DNA of 64,000 nt from assembly GCA_020633435.1 (NCBI GenBank), contig JACKDP010000002.1, positions 248,001 to 312,000 of the forward strand, written 5' to 3'. Shown here piece by piece: positions 60,194-64,000 of the stretch. A program made the position numbers and the translations under genes. The stretch comes from Myxococcales bacterium. GTDB lineage: Bacteria; Myxococcota_A; Bradymonadia; UBA7976; UBA1532. Below the pieces are notes generated by a model. That model made no database searches. It was not told the origin of the DNA and worked only from the letters and a program-made list of their open reading frames with translations. Numbering within the stretch: the stretch's first letter is position 1; every line of letters starts with the position of its first letter.

Positions 60194-61005
60194 CGACCAT
60201 CGCCGCGCACGCCCTCGACTTCCCGGAGCCCGAGGACGAGCTCGAGTTTCTCGAAGGCCACCTGCCCCGGCTGCGGGTGAACCTGCCCCGGGGGCGCGAC
60301 AACCTGGGCGTCGGCTTCGACAGCGCCGTGGCGCGGCTGGGCCTGCGCGCGGCCCTCGGCCGCCCCGTGGACGAGCTGGTCACCGGGATGCGCAGCGTGG
60401 TGGACTGGGGCGTCGCCCTCTTCCAGCGCGCTGGCGTCGACCGTGAGCAGACGACCGCCCTGGCCATCGACGGCGAGGTCATCGTCGTGCCCGGCGGCAA
60501 CTCGTACTTCAACAGCGCGCCGCGGTGGGGCGTGGCCGCGGGCGCCGCGATGGCCTTGCGCGACGACGCCGCCCTCGGCCGGCTCTGCGCCTTCGACGTG
60601 GCCTGGTGGGGCGGCGAGTACGACGCCTGGCACAACGCCTACGCCGAGGCGGTGATGGCGGTCATCGGGGCACGCGCCGAGGCGCTGGATCGGCTGGACC
60701 AGGCCGCCCACGCGGCGGCGCATGCCCGGCGGTTTCCCGAGCGCGGCCGCCTGCTCGGTCGTCCCCTCATGGCGCTGGCGCGCGCCATCGAGGTGGGGGA
60801 CGAGGCGGGCTTCAACCAGCACCTCGCCGAAGGCCTGGAGGCGTGGCGGGCGGTGCACGGGCGGGGCCCGGACAAGCGCGACCCGGCGGGCGTGCTGCCG
60901 CTGCGGACGCTGGGCTGGTGCGCCCGCGCCCAGGAGCGGGGGCTGCGGTGCCAGGTGGTGTCTGGCTACCTGCCCGCGGGGCCGTGGTTTGATCCAAGCT
61001 GTTGA
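60190..61005 (+). CDS. Hypothetical protein, possibly immunity-type
   Basis: A 271-residue alpha-helical protein (AAHAARRFP; RPLMALARAIEVGDEAGFNQH) with two aromatic patches (FNSAPRWGV; WWGGEYDAWHNAYAEAVMAV). The layout recalls Imm49-like immunity proteins, a weak impression only. Coupled to the previous gene. Converges with the RCC1 protein gene, 3 bp between stops. Confidence 0.5.
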   Translation: MTTIAAHALDFPEPEDELEFLEGHLPRLRVNLPRGRDNLGVGFDSAVARLGLRAALGRPVDELVTGMRSVVDWGVALFQRAGVDREQTTALAIDGEVIVVPGGNSYFNSAPRWGVAAGAAMALRDDAALGRLCAFDVAWWGGEYDAWHNAYAEAVMAVIGARAEALDRLDQAAHAAAHARRFPERGRLLGRPLMALARAIEVGDEAGFNQHLAEGLEAWRAVHGRGPDKRDPAGVLPLRTLGWCARAQERGLRCQVVSGYLPAGPWFDPSC

Positions 61006-61008
61006 TCT

Positions 61009-62286
61009 TCAGGGGTTTTCGCCGAACGGGGCGAAGCCCTCCGGGGGCCGCGGGGTGAAGCCGTCACGCACGCCCCAGCACATCACCGTCCCGTCCGTGC
61101 GGATGCCGCAGGTGCTGAAGTCGCCGGCGGCCACGTCCACGAGGCCCGGGCCGCCGAGGGCGGCCGCGCCGCTCACCACATCGGGCCAGCAGGTCAGGCT
61201 CCCAGCGGGATCGAACCCGCAGGCGTGGGAGGAGCCGGCCTCGATGCGGGCGTACAGCCCGGGCGGGGCGCCCGCGACCCCGGAGCACGAGGCGAAGCCG
61301 TCTGCCCGCCAGCCGCAGACGAGCTGGAACCCGCAGGTCACCCCGGCGTAGCCATCCCCGGCGGGCGGCGCCGGGTTCGGGCGGCCCTGGCCATCGCCCC
61401 CCCAGCACCGGATGGCGCCCCCCTCGGCCAGCACACCGCAGCTGCGCAGACCACCCGCACAGAGCGACACGAAGCGGTCGTTTGGCGGCGTCGACTGGCC
61501 CTGGAGGTCGTCGCCCCAGCAGGCCACCTCGCCGCCCTCCGCCAGGGCGCAGGTGTGGCCCATGCCCGCGACGATCTGCGTGAAGCGGCCGTCGGGCGCC
61601 ATGGTCCGCGCCTCCGGGCCTGCGCCGAAGCAGCCGACGGTCCCATCGGCCTTCAGCCCGCAGGCGTGGCTCTCCCCCACGGCGATGGCCGTGAAGGGGG
61701 TGGCCGGGGCCTGCAGGTAGGCGCGGCCGAAGCATAGAGCGCGGCCGTTCGCGAGCAGCCCACAGAAGTTCTGTGTCTCGGCGTCGATGTCGATGAACCG
61801 GAGGCGGTAATCGGGCGCGCCGCCGCCCGGCCCGCCCGGCCCCACCCAGCGCCCGCCGCGGTCGATCACCAGGCGATCCCCGACGCTGACCTCCGCCGGG
61901 TGGATGTGCTGGCCGGTCACATCGGCCGCCCAGAGGGCCGCCGCGGCGCGGGGCACCTCGGTCAGCGGGTTGCGCGGCGTCAGGGCGGGCCCGCCATCGA
62001 CGGCCACCTCCAGCCACAGGGCCCGATCGGTGGCCAGGCGCTCGCCGAGCGGCTCGACGTCACCCAGCGTGACGAAGAAATCCCCTGCGATCACATCGAC
62101 TTCCGGGTGGGACTCCTGCCAGATGGGCGCCCCGCCCTCGGCCTGGTCGTACAAGGAGAAGGCCAGCGCCACCGGCCCCTCGAGGAGGCCGCCCTCCTCA
62201 TCCGCCAGCGTCCCCTCGAAGGAGAGGCGAGGGGAGGCGAAGGCCGAGCCCGCCAGACAGCACCACAACAGCGTCCACGCTCTCAC
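61009..62286 (-). CDS. Secreted protein with shared N-domain and RCC1 repeats
   Basis: A 425-residue protein with GTG start and Sec signal (MRAWTLLWCCLAGSAFA). Residues about 20-155 repeat the domain of the collagen-like protein at 29156 (LSFEGTLADEEGGLLEG; PIWQESHPEVDVIAGDFFVT; HIHPAEVSVGDRLVIDRGGR). Residues about 165-425 are six or seven RCC1-like blades with Cys pairs (HACGLKADGTVGCFG; HTCALAEGGEVACWG; STCGIRTDGTVMCWG). RCC1 propellers in bacteria are mostly binding or adhesion modules. Overlaps the small lipoprotein stop upstream (GTGA). Confidence 0.85.
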   Translation of the reverse strand: MRAWTLLWCCLAGSAFASPRLSFEGTLADEEGGLLEGPVALAFSLYDQAEGGAPIWQESHPEVDVIAGDFFVTLGDVEPLGERLATDRALWLEVAVDGGPALTPRNPLTEVPRAAAALWAADVTGQHIHPAEVSVGDRLVIDRGGRWVGPGGPGGGAPDYRLRFIDIDAETQNFCGLLANGRALCFGRAYLQAPATPFTAIAVGESHACGLKADGTVGCFGAGPEARTMAPDGRFTQIVAGMGHTCALAEGGEVACWGDDLQGQSTPPNDRFVSLCAGGLRSCGVLAEGGAIRCWGGDGQGRPNPAPPAGDGYAGVTCGFQLVCGWRADGFASCSGVAGAPPGLYARIEAGSSHACGFDPAGSLTCWPDVVSGAAALGGPGLVDVAAGDFSTCGIRTDGTVMCWGVRDGFTPRPPEGFAPFGENP

Positions 62287-62642
62287 TGGATGTTCCCCCT
62301 GACCTGAAAGCCACTGCCCGTGGCCGCGAAGCGTACGCGCAGGACGCCGCCCACGGCGCCCGCCTCTCCCTGCCCGTCGTAGCGGACGACGGCGCGCAGG
62401 AGGCGATGGCCAGCGCCGGCCATCCCACCCGCGTCGGCCCCGGCATCTGGGCCGGCGTCGGCGCTCCCTCCCTGGCCCCCGCCACCGCCGACGCCACCCG
62501 CGCCGCCGGCCGCGCCACCCGCGCCACCGCCAGAGTCCATGGCCGCGCCATCAGCCAGCCCGCCATCGAGGTCGCCCGACGGGCCATCGCCGCCTGGGTC
62601 ACACCCCAGGAGCACGGCCGCCAGCAGCCAGCACCCACGCAT
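62283..62642 (-). CDS. Small Gly/Ala-rich lipoprotein
   Basis: A 119-residue lipoprotein (MRGCWLLAAVLLGC, ribosome site GGGAGGT). A Gly/Ala/Asp-rich linker fills the first 75 residues and a short beta segment (HRLLRAVVRYDGQGEAG) closes it. The start at 62642 was chosen because the earlier in-frame ATG has no signal. Coupled to the RCC1 gene downstream by GTGA; possibly a membrane partner. Confidence 0.6.
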   Translation of the reverse strand: MRGCWLLAAVLLGCDPGGDGPSGDLDGGLADGAAMDSGGGAGGAAGGAGGVGGGGGQGGSADAGPDAGADAGGMAGAGHRLLRAVVRYDGQGEAGAVGGVLRVRFAATGSGFQVRGNIQ

Positions 62643-62754
62643 GTCGTCTACCTCCCTGCCCTGTGCCGGCCAGCATAGCGGACCGAGCGGAGGCCGTCTC
62701 ATCGTCGATGTGGAGGGCGTCGCCGACGAGGCGTGGGTCGTGGGGACGCGCCAG

Positions 62755-63510
62755 CTACAAATCGAGGCAGCACCGGGTCTGGACGGTGCCGGTTCCGCAG
62801 TCTCGGTTGTCGTTGGGATAGAACATCAGCGGCGAGTAGCCCCGCTCATCAGGGATCGGGAAGCCCGTGATCGGGTCCAGGTTCAAGCCGACAACCGCAT
62901 GCCGCAGGTCGGTCGGTACAACGAGGCTGGTCGGCACCATCTCCGCGACGAACTCGCAGAGAATGTTGTGCGCTGGGAACTCTGGAGCCTCCTCTCGCGA
63001 TGGGACTGGCCGAAAGCAGCCCAGGTTGATGGCGGGTGCCCGATCCGGGAAGCGACCCAGGTAGCACTGGCTCCAGTGCTGCAACTCCGGCATCGTGCAG
63101 AGGCGACGACCACGAAGACGGCAGTGGGCTTCCGCCTGCAGGCCACTACGGTCGAATGCCTCGGCGATAGCTCTGACTTCGGGGGATGCGTCCTCATCGA
63201 TCTGCGCCTCGACCTCGCGCTCGACGCAGACAGCAGCCGACAGCGGCCACATTCCGTCGGGGCAGGTGCGACTCACCCCGTCACCAGGAGGGCCTCGCTC
63301 CCCCTCCGGGCCCTCCGGTCCGGCTGCGCCTTGTTCACCCTGCGGTCCATGCGGTCCCTCTTCCCCCTGGGGACCCTGTTCTCCTCGCTCCCCCTCGGGA
63401 CCCGCGGGGCCGGCCGGTCCAGCTGGACCCTGGGCGCCCGCCGGCCCGTCGGCGCCTTCGCTCCCCGAACAACCCACGAACCAAAGTGCCAGCAAGACCA
63501 GCAGCTTCAT
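62755..63510 (-). CDS. Collagen-like lipoprotein with Cys-rich head
   Basis: A 251-residue paralogue of the 38035 gene: lipobox signal (MKLLVLLALWFVGC), about 19 Gly-X-Y triplets, and the same 155-residue head (CPDGMWPLSAAVC, GRRLCTMPELQHWSQCYLGR, CEFVAEMV, DERGYSPLMF, VQTRCCLDL). The head is closer to that of the neighbour at 63543 than to the one at 38035, consistent with a recent tandem duplication here. Confidence 0.88.
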   Translation of the reverse strand: MKLLVLLALWFVGCSGSEGADGPAGAQGPAGPAGPAGPEGERGEQGPQGEEGPHGPQGEQGAAGPEGPEGERGPPGDGVSRTCPDGMWPLSAAVCVEREVEAQIDEDASPEVRAIAEAFDRSGLQAEAHCRLRGRRLCTMPELQHWSQCYLGRFPDRAPAINLGCFRPVPSREEAPEFPAHNILCEFVAEMVPTSLVVPTDLRHAVVGLNLDPITGFPIPDERGYSPLMFYPNDNRDCGTGTVQTRCCLDL

Positions 63511-63542
63511 TGCTTTTCCCTACCGCAGCCGACGGAAGGACA

Positions 63543-64000
63543 TCAGAGGTCGAGGCAGCAGCGAGTCTGGACGGTGCCGGCCCCGCACTCGCGGTTGTTG
63601 TAGGGGTTCAAGCGAAGGGGGGCGTATCCGCGCTCATCAGGGATGGGGAAGCCCGTGTTGAGGTCCAGTTGCGGGCCGACGATGGCGTGGCGCAGCTCGC
63701 TCGGCTGGTCAAGGCTCGTCGGGACCATCTCGGCGACGAACTCGCAGCGAACATAGAGGGCCCGGAACTCCGGCTCCTCGTCTCGGGTGGGCAGCGGCCG
63801 GTAGCAGCCCAGGTTGATGGGCGGCGCTCGATCAGGGAAGCGGCCCAGGTAGCACTGACTCCAATGCTGGAGCTCGGGCATCGTGCAGAGCCGCCGACCT
63901 CGAAACCGACAGTGTGCCTCGGCCATGAGACCGGAGTGGTCAAAGATGTCGGTGCCCGGCTGTGGCGACAGGGCCTTGAGGTCCGGCGTCGCCGCCTCGT
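63543..64000 (-). CDS. Collagen-like lipoprotein family head domain, truncated by window edge
   Basis: The 3' 152 codons of a gene running off the right edge. The sequence from 64000 inward reads EAATPDLKAL, a linker, then MAEAHCRFRGRRLCTMPELQ, LGRFPDRAPPINLGCYRPLP, CEFVAEMV, DERGYAPLRL and VQTRCCLDL, which match the head of the 62755 gene at most positions. Signal and collagen stalk would lie outside the window. An internal ATG at 63926 is not the start, since the frame stays open and homologous upstream. Confidence 0.85.
   Translation of the reverse strand, partial: EAATPDLKALSPQPGTDIFDHSGLMAEAHCRFRGRRLCTMPELQHWSQCYLGRFPDRAPPINLGCYRPLPTRDEEPEFRALYVRCEFVAEMVPTSLDQPSELRHAIVGPQLDLNTGFPIPDERGYAPLRLNPYNNRECGAGTVQTRCCLDL

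Overview
Organism. The window is very GC-rich and densely coded, with frequent 4-base stop/start overlaps (ATGA, GTGA, TTGA). Several traits point to a member of the Myxococcota or a close deltaproteobacterial relative: many small lipoproteins with Asp/Ala/Pro linkers, Ser/Thr kinases with an HRDVSPQN catalytic loop or a PEGA tail, thrombospondin type-3 and Kazal modules, collagen-like proteins, and a C-terminal sorting signal of MYXO-CTERM type. This assignment is inference. No rRNA, tRNA or CRISPR array was seen.

Layout. 1-4.85 kb: the 5' end of serC (cut by the window edge), two lipoproteins, a lipase-maturation-factor-like membrane protein and two secreted proteins. 4.97-10.1 kb: punA-cdd, a lipoprotein, an NfeD/SPFH pair and a HEAT-like protein with two compensating frameshifts. 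10.2-18.3 kb (minus strand): a TSP3 outer-membrane protein, a 5'-nucleotidase-like lipoprotein, a Kazal-rich lipoprotein, a kinase whose PEGA tail is cut off by frameshifts, a ferredoxin and a lipoprotein. 18.4-20.6 kb: panB, then degenerate repeats beside a RAYT/IS200-like transposase. 20.7-25.5 kb: a conserved core block rpsF-rpsR-rplI-dnaB behind a good sigma-70 promoter, two response regulators and an App1-like phosphatase. 25.6-38.8 kb: a second kinase, secreted and collagen-like proteins, a phospholipase D-PHP fusion, and a 1415-residue lipoprotein coupled to a collagen-like lipoprotein.

The standout region is 39.0-48.2 kb on the minus strand. It holds a complete diversity-generating retroelement (DGR): a reverse transcriptase (YMDD; IGALTSQ instead of QGxxxSP), an overlapping HRDC accessory protein, a 126-bp template repeat (TR) rich in AAC codons, and two target genes whose FGE/C-type-lectin-like domains carry 126-bp variable repeats (VR). 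VR2 differs from TR at 14 sites, all adenines of the TR coding strand. VR1 differs at 17 sites, 14 of them adenines. The larger target is translationally coupled to a MoxR AAA+ ATPase and to a protein with an effector-associated-like N-terminus and a CHAT caspase-like protease. Together these look like a conflict or programmed-response system in which a hypervariable sensor domain may gate a protease.

48.3-53.2 kb: a NAGPA/FG-GAP/MYXO-CTERM surface protein, a C-type lectin lipoprotein, a YjbR-family protein and envelope proteins. 53.4-59.6 kb: acyl-CoA dehydrogenase, enoyl-CoA hydratase, RidA, a short-chain dehydrogenase, a hydrolase, folA, thyA and, on the other strand, 3-hydroxybutyryl-CoA dehydrogenase. 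59.6-64 kb: two unknown coupled genes, an RCC1-repeat secreted protein sharing its N-terminal domain with the collagen-like protein at 29 kb, a small lipoprotein, and two collagen-like lipoproteins paralogous to the one at 38 kb; the last is cut by the window edge.
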